Source: Symsagittifera roscoffensis
Lineage: Eukaryota; Xenacoelomorpha; Acoela; Convolutidae
Length of the DNA: 29,329 nucleotides
Direction: 5' to 3'
Assembly: GCF_963678635.1 (NCBI RefSeq)
Contig: NW_026970929.1
Coordinates: 64,001 to 93,329, forward strand
The notes under the pieces are model-generated. The model was not told the origin of the DNA. It did not search any database and was given only the letters and a program-made list of their open reading frames with translations. The translations under genes and the position numbers were made by a program. Below, one piece after another: positions 9,351 to 18,625 of the stretch (position 1 is its first letter; every line of letters starts with the position of its first letter).

Positions 9351-10189
9351 TGACAATTATGAAGAGTGGAACCTCAAATACGACAAATAGTCCAGTGGAT
9401 TCGACAACGAGCAACAATGTAGGACACGATGTCATGTTGTAGGATAACACTTGGGAAACGATGAATATGACACTGGAAGCGTTCGCTACAAGGAACACTG
9501 ACTCGAGTGAAAGAGGAGGTGGCAAATCCAGTAAAACCTTCAAAAAACCAAAGGAACTCAGAGACGACTCAGATGGATGCATCGATACATGGGTAGAAAG
9601 CATGAGACTACATTTGGAACAAGGCAGTTTGAATGACGCGAGACAGGTCTGCACGGCGATACTGAGAAACTTAGAAGGCACAGCGTTAAAATTTGTAGTT
9701 GCAAAGAAGGAAGAGGAACGTTATACTGCAGACAAGATCTTCGAGATTTTGTTGAACCGATTCGGATCAGGAATGAAGGGCCACCAAGCTATAATGAGAT
9801 TTGAAAAGAGAAAAAAGAGGGACGATGAATCAATTGATCGGTTCCTGGATGATCTTGAGAGCTTGAGAAGAAGAAGTGATCCTGAAGAATCAACAAACAG
9901 AAGGAACTTCAGCATCACCTCGAAGTTTATCGATGGGGTAAAAAGTGACAATTTGAGAACAATGTTAGCAACGTACTATACACTGTCAAAAGATAATGCA
10001 CCGACTCCGGAAGAAATGAGACAAAAGTCAAGGGAGTACATGTTGATGAAACCTAAGAAGTACTCGCACTCAGAGAATAGGAGCATGCAAGGGAGAATCA
10101 ACCACAGAGGTCGTCGTGGTACAAGCCTAGAATTGATATGGACAAACGTAGGTCATGCGCAAATTGCGGATCAGCGGATCATCACTTAG
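9350..10189 (+). pseudogene. gag: gag capsid-like region
   Basis: The frame runs from ATG 9350 through an in-frame TAG at 9440-9442 and then openly to TAG at 10187-10189. The main part is helical and highly charged: DTWVESMRLHLEQGSLNDA, then LRNLEGTALKFV, IFEILLNRFGSGMKG, FDR/RFLDDLESLRRRSDPEES. The order W..M...L, L.G.A..., ...L...F, F...L..L follows the retrotransposon Gag capsid pattern. It ends in a basic stretch (NHRGRRG) overlapping the zinc-knuckle frame, which lies one base back. This is the structural shell protein that would package the element RNA. Confidence 0.7.
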
Positions 10190-10536
10190 CGGATTGCACG
10201 ACGTACAAGCAAGGCATGAAGAGTCTGGGATATGCGCCGGATGAGGAACATGGGTTCTATAGTGGCTTGATCATCAAGATAGGTGCGAGATGCTTCTTCT
10301 GCAATCAAGAGGGCCACTTCAGGATGGACTGTCCGTTGTTTTGGGAAGCAGTGAAGAACAAAAATACCCCCAAACACAAGCTAGGGCTGGCGGCGGTACA
10401 GAACACGAGAAATAGGCAAACCGAGTTTCACACAAAAAACTCGGAGGCACCGAATACGGAACTACCGACAAAAACGGCGAAGGGTGTAACGCAAGTCAAA
10501 AACAAACATCTACACGAAAACTATGATAACATGTGA
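10081..10536 (+). pseudogene. gag: Nucleocapsid with two CCHC zinc knuckles
   Basis: Two zinc knuckles of the form C-x2-C-x4-H-x4-C are complete: CANCGSADHHLADC (residues 7-20 counted from ATG 10138) and CFFCNQEGHFRMDC (residues 52-65). Such knuckles bind retroelement RNA during packaging. The frame is open from 10081, overlapping the capsid frame by 109 nt in the -1 register. A programmed -1 shift is possible, but no slippery heptamer stands out, so a small indel in a decaying copy is the simpler view. The tail after the second knuckle is polar and ends at TGA 10534. Confidence 0.85.
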
Positions 10537-10539
10537 CGA

Positions 10540-10830
10540 AGACCTAGCCGGACAGATCTACGTGGGCAGGGAAGACTTGAAAGTGAGATTGGACACTGCG
10601 CCATGTTGGAAGACAATGCAATGCATATCGGTACAGAAGCAGATGTGTCAGCACACGTGCTTGACATAAGTGGCAAGAAGACTCAGTTACGCGGAATGCT
10701 TTACACGGGATCGGTAATGAACTAAGTGACAACAAGCAGTTAAACATAGTCCCAAATCCAAATAGTCAAAGTGCTGCTGTTTTAGGAATATCGTTTTCGA
10801 TAACCAAGAGCGGTCTCTGCGTCAGTGTCT
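10540..10830 (+). pseudogene. pro: Aspartic protease remnant, active site lost
   Basis: One frame reads HVLDISGKKTQLRGMLYTGS (about 10654-10713). The pattern DISG...LRGML(D)TG(A/S) is that of retropepsin, which cleaves Gag-Pol. The catalytic aspartate of DTG is a tyrosine here (TAC at 10702-10704), which would abolish activity. The flanking frames contain several stops (10720-10830). Position between nucleocapsid and RT supports the call. Confidence 0.6.
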
Positions 10831-11420
10831 TGTTGAATACTCTTGATATACTCATCACAATCCAGCGGGGAAGGAAACTGAGATACGCTTTACCCGTGAA
10901 AATTCGATATGAAATGACTGAAAATGTAAAAGAGAATGATATCCCTGGTTGTCCCAATCATAGGGACAAGATTTGTAAGTTGAGAAGGTTAAAGAAAATT
11001 AAAGATTCATCAGGTCCTGTGAAGTCATTTAGGTCAGAGACACATGATGGACTTTCGAGCAGTTCGAATTTCCCGGTAAGACCCACACTAGAGGAAATAG
11101 AAATAGATAAATCGGTTTTACCAGAAATAGAGTACTTGAGAGGCAAGGTAAAGGACGAACAGCTCGAAGCCATCAAGGACGTACTAAAGCGGAATGAGGA
11201 CGTTTTTTCGAAACATAAGGCAAAAATTGGATGTTGTAATTTTGTTGAACATGAAATAGAGCCCAAAGAGTCGGCAGTACCGCACAGGGAGGGGGCGAGG
11301 CGTATGACACCACACAAAATGGATGCATGTAGAAACGAGATAGAGACCTTACTAGAGTATGATATGATAGAACCATCCAAATCACCGTGGGCCTGGGGAG
11401 TAGTGATGGTGACCAGTTAA
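10830..11420 (+). pseudogene. pol: Reverse transcriptase N-terminal part
   Basis: An open frame leads from the protease-RT linker into the RT fingers. Residues from about 120 read LKRNEDVFSKHKAKIGCC, then HREGARRMTPHK, EIETLLEYDMIEPSKSPWAW. This is the usual gypsy opening: ...F......G......I.......P.R..P......E...L...GI I.PS.SPW. The frame ends at TAA 11418, but the next block (DQLRFCCDFQYL) is in the adjacent frame from about 11411, so a one-base shift broke it. Confidence 0.8.
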
Positions 11421-12034
11421 GGTTTTGTTGTGACTTTCAGTATCTGATTTCCGTCACGGTGAAGGATGCCTATCCCATACCTAGAATTGATGAGAGCCTC
11501 TCGAAGTTAAGGAACGCCAATTTTTTTACGACTCTTGATTTAGGATCAGCTTTTTAGCAGGTTCCACTGAGGAAGCAAGACAGAGACAAAACAAGGTTTG
11601 CCTGCGAGCTGAGGCTATTTCAATAGAAAAGGATGCCTTTTGGTCTTTGCAACGCCACGGCTACAATTCAACGATTGATGGCACACGCATTGATAGGTGT
11701 AACAAAGAATAGCGTCAACCTGGTAAAGTGCTACGTGGAGGACGTGGTAGTTGCGACGCAGACACTAGACGATCATATCGAGCGACTAGACGAGTTGTTT
11801 GCCTGCATGAAGAGATCGGGATTAAAATGCAAACTATCAAAGTGTGAAATACTCAAAGACTCGATTAAATACCTGGGGAGAATGGTGGATAGACATGGCA
11901 TCAGACCAGACCCAGATGCAGTAGAGGCGGTTCTGACCTGGAAATCGCCAAAAACGGAACATCAACTGATGAGCTTCTTGGGTTTTGCGAATTTTAACAG
12001 GGAGTTCATTCAGGGCTATGCGGAAAAAGTGTAG
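11411..12034 (+). pseudogene. pol: Reverse transcriptase palm and thumb
   Basis: Readable motifs are RFCCDFQYL, DAYPIPRIDESL, TTLDLGSAF, RMPFGLCNATAT, CYVEDVVVAT and LMSFLGFANFNREFI. These are consecutive RT motifs of Ty3/gypsy Pol. The frame carries TAG stops at 11555 and 11624 and ends at TAG 12032. The polymerase motif YVDD is YVED (11732-11743): the first catalytic aspartate is replaced by glutamate. The enzyme would copy element RNA into DNA. This copy cannot make a complete protein. Confidence 0.88.
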
Positions 12035-12039
12035 CCGAT

Positions 12040-12830
12040 GCATAACTAATGAGGCACAAAGGCAAGAAATTCACGTGGAACAATGCGGCGGAAAAGTCAT
12101 TCGAGAGAATAAAGAAGGATTTGTGTGGAACAACGGTGCTAGGGATGCCAACAGAAAAAGGATTGTACGTGCTGGACAAGGATGCTTCGGTAGTAGAGAT
12201 TTCTGGCATTCTCCATCAAGAGCAGGAATGGAATGGAAAGACAGTCTTGAGACAATAGCATACGGGAGTAAAGTCTTGCGTGATACGGAGAAGATGTACG
12301 GGACGTCTAAAGCAGAGATGATGGCGGTGGTCACCTTTGTCGAAAAATACAGGGCATACCTAGGTAGCGAGCCGTTCAAGATACGAGTTGACAACAGGGC
12401 ACTCAGCTGGTTGAAAACGTACTCAATGGATCAGAGCTACATTGGGAGATGGTTAGTTCGCCTGGATGGATACAACATGATAATTGAGGATAGGACAAGA
12501 GACAAACATCAAAATGCCGATAGCTTGAGTAAGAGGACGGAGTTCTACGAGACACAGGAACAGAGTGAGGCAGACAGACCAGAAATCAAAGATGGCTTCT
12601 CTTTCATGGATAAGGAAACGTATGATGGTCTTCCACTCACGAGATGGCTTGACAAGTCTGGCAAACCTATAGAAGATCATTCCGAATTACCAAAGGAGCG
12701 TCCAGAGAAAACAATCTTGAAAAGAACCCAAGGGATGCCAGTGGAGATAATGCTCAAGTCAAAAATTGTGAGGGAGACACTCAAGGCAAAAGGCTATGAT
12801 CTGAACCAAGTAGAAACGGGAAGGGCATAG
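12040..12830 (+). pseudogene. pol: RNase H domain and tail
   Basis: The first part is in one frame (12049-12258: FTWNNAAEKSFERIK, VLDKDASVVEISG, ILHQEQEW). About 12245-12258 the frame shifts to that of 12240-12830 (IAYGSKVL, SKAEMMAVVTF, RVDNRALSWL, HQNADSLSK). The four acidic positions expected of RNase H are visible (D in LDKDAS, E in KAEM, D in RVDN, D in NADS). The domain removes RNA from RNA-DNA hybrids. A 70-residue linker with GLPLTRWLDKSG follows, ending at TAG 12828. Confidence 0.85.
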
Positions 12831-13375
12831 AAAGATGAAGACTTGAGGAGATTACTCGAGAAACTGGCAGACGATAAACGTGGTCAAAGAAAAGGGTAAG
12901 GAGAAACCAGAAGTAACGATAGAGAAGGAATGATGCGGATGGTAGCGATGACCCCTTGAAAGAAAAGAAACCTGATGGAAAAGGAGTCGTGCAGTCATTG
13001 GTTGAGAGGATCCCTGAAGACATACCTTAGTGGACTCGGGTTGGGAAGAAGAAGGTGGCAATCAATGAGGAGGCTGAACACATTCGACTGAGTCAAGAGT
13101 CCGGGGAGTGGCCCAGTGCAGAGGAAGATGCTGAAGAAGAAAAATTTTCCGGGGAGTGTGAAGAATGGGATGAAGACTCAGAGAAGAGCAGCGATGACCA
13201 AGATAGTCTATGCATGATATTGGCAAAAGAGAAGATCAAGCACCGAGACAGGGAGCTAGAGACGGATCCCTCCTCAGGAACGTACAATTTGGATCGGCAG
13301 GAGGTGCCTGGAGGTGAAGAACTATCATGCAACTCAATTGTCAGAACAAACGAGCCCAAAAGAATGACAAGATGA
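12831..13375 (+). pseudogene. pol: Acidic linker between RNase H and integrase
   Basis: 12831-13050 is decayed, with frequent stops. From 13055 an open frame of 106 codons is strongly acidic (EWPSAEEDAEEEKFSGE..., EEWDEDSEKSSDDQDS) and then polar, ending at TGA 13373. The integrase frame overlaps from 13327, with a register change. It looks like an unstructured spacer in the polyprotein; I recognise no domain. Confidence 0.5.
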
Positions 13376-14823
13376 CAAGCAACCTCTCAAAATGGATCCG
13401 CGTGGCAGCCAAAGAGAAAAAGGATCTGGAAGAAGACAGCTACAAGATCTTGAGTCAGTTCTACCAAAAGAAAAAAGATTTACTCTATCACACAGCTGAT
13501 GGGAAGGTAGCATGCAGGAGAAAAGATAAGGAGAAGATACTACACAAGCACAATCTCATCATACTAACACAGTTGCACCAGACGGAAGTGTTATTCTTAT
13601 CGTACGATCAAACGGGGCATCAGGGGACAGACAAAGTGCAACAGAGAATACTACACAGGATTGATTGGCCGGGATTAAGGAAGGCTTGGGAGAGATGGGT
13701 GAACGCATTTCTGGCATGTCTACAGGTGAAAGACCCAAGGAAAATGAAGTTCCCACTCAATTCTGTTGAAAGCTCGGAATTTAACGAGGTCGTGCAGATA
13801 GACCATCAGAAGGTCTGCATGACAGCGTCGGGATATAACCAGATGCTGGTCATAATAGACCACTTTACGAAGTTGGCAGAAGCGGTGCCCTGTCAGACAA
13901 CCTCAGTGGAGGAGACTTGTAACCACTTGATAACACATTGGATATCACAATATGGTTGTCCGATGACATTTCAGTCGGACAACGGGAAAGCCTTCGTGGG
14001 TGACCTGACGAAAGAAATGATGAAGAGGTCACACATTGCTCAAGCGCTCTCAACGACTTACCATCCTCAGACTAACGGGTTAGTAGAGAGACAGAAAAGG
14101 ACGTTGGTGAACATGCTAAGGGTATACTGCTCGAGATACATGACATACTGGGATAAATATCTGCCGCAGTTGGTAGGGGCGTACAACAGCACGCAACACT
14201 CGACAACAGGAATCAGTCCCTTCATGATGTTAACGGGCAGGAAGAGAGCAACGCCTCTAACATTCTTTTACCCAGAATACGAAAGGAAAAATACGTCGCC
14301 TCCAGTTTATGTGAAAGAAGCGGTCAAGAGACAACAGAAAGTAAACGATCTCTGCAGGATGAACACGGCGCAAGCACAAATGAGGCAGCGGAAGAAATAC
14401 GATGAGAAGATACTTCAAGCAAAACCGTATGCAGTGGGCCAAAACGTCTGGGTCTTCCAGAATGTTATACCTCCCAAAGGGACAAAGAAACTACCTAAGA
14501 AATGGCGAGGACCATTCAAGATAACGGAAGTACACCAGCAACGACGGTTCTACCGCTTGAGTACGGGGCGAGCAGCGCATTATAAAAATCTGAGAGCTCA
14601 TGTCCCATCTCCACAAGACTGGTGCGTACCGCAAAATCTGGAGGGACTTGAGTACCTATTGGTAGAGCCAGCATGCGATTTGAAAGAAAAAGGCACCAGA
14701 GAAAAGAATGACGGCAACGAGGACGTGAGCCTGGACGATAATGAAAAGATAGAAGCTGACTCAGATGCGGAATCCTTTGCGGAAGAAGACTGGAATGATT
14801 TAGAGCAGAAAGGGAGGGTGTAA
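13327..14823 (+). CDS. pol: Integrase (DD35E) with GPF module
   Basis: This is the longest intact frame in the element, 498 codons from ATG 13327. It inserts the cDNA into host DNA. The N-terminal zinc region (about residues 90-140) is degenerate: the first HH reads YDQTGH and the CxxC reads FLAC, though DWPGL is kept. The catalytic core is complete: D159 (VVQIDHQ), D218 (FQSDNGKAF) and E254 (NGLVERQ), with 35 residues between the last two, as in DD35E integrases. The C-terminal module has KKWRGPFKI, the GPY/F motif of Ty3/gypsy, then YRLSTGRAAHYKNL. The tail is acidic (EADSDAESFAEEDW) and stops at TAA 14821. The real polyprotein start lies upstream; this ATG is only the first in the surviving frame. 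Confidence 0.92.
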   Translation: MQLNCQNKRAQKNDKMTSNLSKWIRVAAKEKKDLEEDSYKILSQFYQKKKDLLYHTADGKVACRRKDKEKILHKHNLIILTQLHQTEVLFLSYDQTGHQGTDKVQQRILHRIDWPGLRKAWERWVNAFLACLQVKDPRKMKFPLNSVESSEFNEVVQIDHQKVCMTASGYNQMLVIIDHFTKLAEAVPCQTTSVEETCNHLITHWISQYGCPMTFQSDNGKAFVGDLTKEMMKRSHIAQALSTTYHPQTNGLVERQKRTLVNMLRVYCSRYMTYWDKYLPQLVGAYNSTQHSTTGISPFMMLTGRKRATPLTFFYPEYERKNTSPPVYVKEAVKRQQKVNDLCRMNTAQAQMRQRKKYDEKILQAKPYAVGQNVWVFQNVIPPKGTKKLPKKWRGPFKITEVHQQRRFYRLSTGRAAHYKNLRAHVPSPQDWCVPQNLEGLEYLLVEPACDLKEKGTREKNDGNEDVSLDDNEKIEADSDAESFAEEDWNDLEQKGRV

Positions 14824-15258
14824 GTGGACGGAACCAGACTTGCCGATAAGAGCAGGAATAAGGAGTGGCAATCGCAAGCGGGAAGGCATGAGGTACAATA
14901 AGTACGGGGATGATTCATTGATTGACAGGATACAGCCTGATGAATTTGGCGAAGAGTTACTGGGTGTGGTTGAGTTGGTAGCGGACGACGAATGGCAAAT
15001 AATCAACGACAGCGAACACCGCCCGCAGGAGGCCTACTCCAAACCAGAACAAGAAACAGATCTGGAGCAGAGCGAGATAGAAAGGAGGAAAAATACAAAC
15101 TTGAGGATACTGGAATGGATGCGCGATGTCAAGAGCAAAGGAGATGAGTAGCAAAGCATCCAGCAGGTCAACGTGTCAGCAGAAAAACACGTGAAAACGA
15201 AAGATCCCCTCTTCGGCTGAACAGCAACCGTCAGGCCTCTCGAGATACCGCCAGATAA
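14824..15258 (+). pseudogene. C-terminal extension after integrase
   Basis: A frame open from before ATG 14840 to TGA/TAG at about 15151 encodes 103 residues: RSGNRKREGMRYNKYGDDSL, DEFGEELLGVVELVADDEWQ, ERRKNTNLRILEWMRDVKS. It is one frame off the integrase ORF and begins 17 nt after its stop, so it was probably fused in the active element, linking integrase to the macrodomain. I recognise no family. The 15150-15258 segment has stops in each frame. Confidence 0.45.
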
Positions 15259-15915
15259 TGTAGACCCAGCATCATCGACGGGGCGTCGATAAATATTTTT
15301 GTCCGGGGAGTGGGGGTAGGACTTACCCACACCAAAATTTTGATGATAAAGAAACTCAAAGAAGTGAGAGAGACCAGCGGGCTGGAACTGGACGAGGAAG
15401 AGGCTGAGCCTACCATAGGACGAAATTTCAAAACAAAATTTGAAATATCCAATGAATACTTGGAGAAAATCCTGATCACGGACAGCGACTTCATTCTGTC
15501 AGACAGGACTAGCGCGATCTGTATAACGGCGGACATGAGCTTCAAATCGAGACTAGAGGCCGACTTCAAAAGAGAATATCAGAACGTGGAGTTTCTATTT
15601 AGACAGAAACCGGGATTGGGATGAATGGCCGCGCTTCCCCCATCAGTTTCACAAGTTCCGGGTAAATACCTGTGCTTTCTGGTAACAAGGATCAATGAAA
15701 GGAAGACGATAGATCCTGAGCACAAGATGTTGGCACAAACGAGGCTGAGAGACTTCATGGTCGAAAGAAGGATAATGGAGGTCTCGATGCCAGTCTATGA
15801 CCCGAACAGGGGCAAGTTGAATCCAAAGGAATTATACGCTATCCTACACGTGCTCTTCGCAGAAACTGAGATAATGGTACACCTACACAAGAAATACTAC
15901 TTGAGTATCGCCTGA
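15259..15915 (+). pseudogene. Macrodomain, TARG1/OARD1-like (one stop)
   Basis: One frame is open from 15259 to TGA 15913 except for a single TGA at 15622-15624. Order of motifs: a lead-in SINIFVRGVGVGLTHTK; then DSDFILSDRTSAICITADMS and SRLEADFKREYQNVEFL; after the stop AALPPSV...GKYLCFLVTRI; and finally MEVSMPVYDPNRGKLNP, ILHVLFAETEIMVHLHK. This follows the small macrodomains of the TARG1/OARD1 and Poa1 type (GD.., ..HC.S.D..MG.GIA..FK..F, ..Y..YLVTK, ..MP..GCGL, ...F....I.I.VY), which bind ADP-ribose and can remove it from proteins. Departures from that pattern are R for K in LVTK and loss of the GCGLD loop, so catalysis is doubtful here. It sits downstream of integrase in the same polyprotein direction. 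Confidence 0.72.
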
Positions 15916-16400
15916 GATTCGGGCGGACAATGGGAGTCTCGAGTTAGGTACATGGGAGTCTCCAGTTAGGTACGGGGGCGCGAAACAGGTAGATGGATTT
16001 TAATGTTATTGGCATGACAATTAAACTTTAGAGAGTTGACGATGCTAAAAGAATAAATGAATCTGCATGCTCTCAAAGTTTATAATTGAAATATTTCAGT
16101 GAAATAGATGGAGGGATAATGTTTTAAACACAATAATGAGGGGGTTAGGAACAGAACATCGTAATCTGAAAATGGATTTTATTTTTAGATTGATTTGTAA
16201 AATCGAACTGACACCCAAGCAACACTCATTCAACTAAGAGAAAGATATCTAGAGCAAATACTCTATCAGCGGTCTCAGAGGACATTCTCAAGTTTAACTG
16301 GTATGGTGTTCTCAAATTTAACTAGTACGGTGTTCTCAATTTTATTTGGTACGGTGTTCTCAAGTTTATTAATAGTAAGATCAAATTGAAGATAGTGAAG
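15916..16400 (+). other. AT-rich spacer after the macrodomain
   Basis: No protein is visible. The spacer starts with a 22-bp unit repeated twice (TGGGAGTCTCGAGTTAGGTA and one-base variant, 15938-15982), then AT-rich sequence, then four 24-bp repeats (16280-16375), and ends just before ATG 16401. It separates the gag-pol-macro block from the 3' module, where an internal promoter or splice signals for a second transcript would be expected; that role is inference. Confidence 0.5.
16280..16375 (+). repeat. 24-bp tandem repeat, four copies
   Basis: The unit is close to GGTGTTCTCAAATTTAACTA followed by GTAC. Four head-to-tail copies differ at the A/T positions; the first reads GGACATTCTCAAG. They end 25 nt before ATG 16401. 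Confidence 0.85.
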
Positions 16401-16834
16401 ATGGCAGATCGCTTCTGGAAATCTATGCCGGCAGCGCTCAAGTGGCCCACACTCGACGAAGTGTACAAGAGTCTGAGGGATCTCGATTACCCTCAAGTCG
16501 ATGAGAGGTTGGCGGTGATGTTAGATGCCATCCTACAGCTGGAAGTGGCAGAGATTAGGAAGATGACGGTGGGGAGATTCGTCACAGCGGCAAACGAAGT
16601 CACCATGGAGGATTCTGGAGGGAGCATGTCAAAGACGAGCTGAGAACGAGGAAGAATCGCCAGATCTGGAGATTCTTGAGTCCTTGTTGGGAGAAAGGGT
16701 ACATGGCTAGGGTGTTCTATGCGAAGGACAGCATATATGAGGCATTCGTGCAAGAGCTGCTGAACATGCCCATAAACCGCTTACTGGCTCTGCACCTGGT
16801 TTATCCCAGGTATCTGTTCGACATGGGTCCGTAG
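16401..16834 (+). pseudogene. 3' module, N-terminal segment (unknown)
   Basis: The clear start is ATG 16401 (MADRFWKSMPAALKWPTLDE), 78 residues to TGA 16641. The following sequence continues better in the next frame from 16622 (HVKDELRTRKNRQIWRFL, ...KGYMARVFYAKDSIYEAF, LLNMPINRLLALHLVYPRYL) to TAG 16832. The two parts overlap, so one small indel near 16620 split a single protein. The segment is helical, rich in W and L, with no signal peptide. I recognise no family. It is the first part of about 5.4 kb of extra coding sequence that normal gypsy elements lack. Confidence 0.5.
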
Positions 16835-17428
16835 AGGTGTGGAGACACTTCGAGTTGATGGGTACCTGACACGAGAACTCCTAACTCACGGCGCACTGGT
16901 GGCGTTTCATCAGTTGATGAAATATGGGGAACCCCTGTCAATGGGGAAGACTCACCGAAGCACGGAGACGTACTCGTGCAAGTGCACCGCCGGACTGAAG
17001 ACATTGCTGGTGGAGTATCTTCTGATGCAAAACTGATACCTGACTGGCGAAGAGAGGAACCCCAAGAATAGAGAAGAGCTGAAGGAGGCGAATGGTGGCA
17101 TCCCTCTATTGACTGACTTGTGTTTGGCCATGAGGTCCGATCCGCTGGGAGTAATCAGAGGCTTGGCGAGGTCGTGACCTGTATCTATGGGCCAGCGGTG
17201 AAGTATGCTTTTCCGGAACCGCTCGAGGCGGCATACCGCAATGTGAGTCTGATAAGTGTACTAGATGGTACGGCGTTGAACTGGTCCAGACAAGAGGCGC
17301 TGAGGGCACAAATGAGCGACACGGTGCTACTCGAGAAGGTCATGGACTCCGAGTTGGTAGTGATCAATTTCCGGGGACAACTGCAATGCAGAATGGGGAG
17401 AGAAACGTGAGGGCCCCATTGAAACTTA
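16835..17428 (+). pseudogene. 3' module, second segment (fragmented)
   Basis: Coding character persists but hops frames: 16839-17036 (LLTHGALVAFHQLMKYGEPL, TYSCKCTAGLKTLLVEYLL) and 17120-17410 (GEVVTCIYGPAVKYAFPEPL, LISVLDGTALNWSRQEAL, ELVVINFRGQLQCRM). A third frame fills the gap at about 17050-17165 (REELKEANGGIPLLTDLCLA). At least three frameshifts or stops are needed to join them. No catalytic motif is recognisable. Confidence 0.4.
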
Positions 17429-17849
17429 ACCCAAGTTCTGGAATTGGAATCCTTTGACGACAGTCAAACGAGAGATCTTGAGAATCTCGGCGTCGAAAGG
17501 GAGCTTCGAGCTGGTGAAGAAAGAGGTAGAAATGATACTAGAGAGAGGAATTTCGCCCACCACCGTTCCCGACTTCCCGATCGTCAGGAGAATGACCTTG
17601 GGGATGAATGCAAGAGCCGCGGTGGAGAAGCAGCAGAAGGAGTTCACCGATGGTTGGGATCCCTTGTTTATCGGCTACTCAGCGGCGGTTTACTTCCACA
17701 CTTGTGATATTAAGATAAACTCATGGACGACTCAAGCAAAGAAGATGAGAGGCCCAATGCCTCCAAAATTCGAGGTTCGGGACATCTTGAGAACACTCGA
17801 TCAAGCGGAGCTGGAGAACTTGCTGCCGATTTGGGACGTGGAAGGATGA
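17429..17849 (+). pseudogene. 3' module, third segment
   Basis: One open frame of about 140 codons runs from a stop at 17426 to TGA 17847. It reads PKFWNWNPLTTVKREILRIS, ...VEMILERGISPTTVPDFPIV, LFIGYSAAVYFHTCDIKIN, and MRGPMPPKFEVRDILRTLDQ. The start is not defined by an ATG. It looks like a globular domain with alternating helices and strands, not identified. Confidence 0.42.
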
Positions 17850-18625
17850 TTGTGGAAGAGAAACACATCGCTCTAAAAGACGAGATGAGGTTCGCCACGA
17901 GAAAAAAACCGGGCGCCCTACGGACCGGAGCAAGTTGAGATGAAACAGGAAGAGAAAGAGCTGGATGCAGCGCGCCCCTTCTACGTAGCCCATAGCGGAT
18001 ATAAGAAGCTGGACCCGGCGACCCTCTCACCATTGTCAGTGGGCACCCCTGGAGATAGCAGAAGCAACCCCGTTGAGAATAGGTTGAAAGAAGCACTTGA
18101 GAGGGGGAGAGCTGAATCAGAGAAAGGAGAGAGTATGGATGAAACTCTCAGTGAAGCGGGAGAAGAAATGGAGGCGGGGAACACACCAGACCAGGCTGCA
18201 ACAGAAAGTCACTTTACTACGCATGAGTTGCTGCAGGATTTGAGTGGAGACGATTGGGCGAACACGGCCACGCCAACCCTGGGATCCCCTCGAAAAGACT
18301 TGGAACTGCCATTGGGCAGCGAAACCTCCAACATGGGAATGATCCTCTTTAGTGCTAAAGAAAGCAAGAAGATTGCCTTCGAGGGCAATAAGTGGATGTT
18401 CCTGGTTACTCTGGACTAGAAAGAGTTGCGAGAATTCTTGAGTGATTTTAATCAGAAAGCGAAAACCGAGGCTACGCTTGACAACTTCAAAGAAGAGTTG
18501 TTTGACACAGTGGTGAAATTCGGGAACCAGTTTTCATTGGCACCGGATTGGACAGAAGGCGAGAAAAGAGTTGTTGAGCAGGATGATCAAGCAGATGGAA
18601 ACGGAGCCAAAGACCAAAGATGATG
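17850..18625 (+). pseudogene. 3' module, fourth segment (acidic, one stop)
   Basis: A single frame is readable from about 17910 to TGA 18621, with one in-frame TAG at 18417-18419. It begins basic, becomes rich in E and S (EALERGRAESEKGESMDET, SEAGEEMEAGNTPDQAATES), then turns globular (KIAFEGNKWMFLVTLD, stop, KELREFLSDFNQKAKTEATL, VKFGNQFSLAPDWTEGEKR). Sequence on both sides of the stop reads as one protein, so the stop looks like later damage. The function is unknown. Confidence 0.45.

Noticed and set aside
12853-13061. Minus-strand ORFs opposite the RNase H-integrase linker
   Set aside because: They are antisense shadows of a purine-rich plus-strand coding region, as are the other minus-strand frames between 8.4 and 21.8 kb.
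15274-15290. Hairpin ATCGACG-GGG-CGTCGAT followed by a T run, like a bacterial terminator
   Set aside because: It lies within the open lead-in of the macrodomain frame in a eukaryotic element; coding explains it better.
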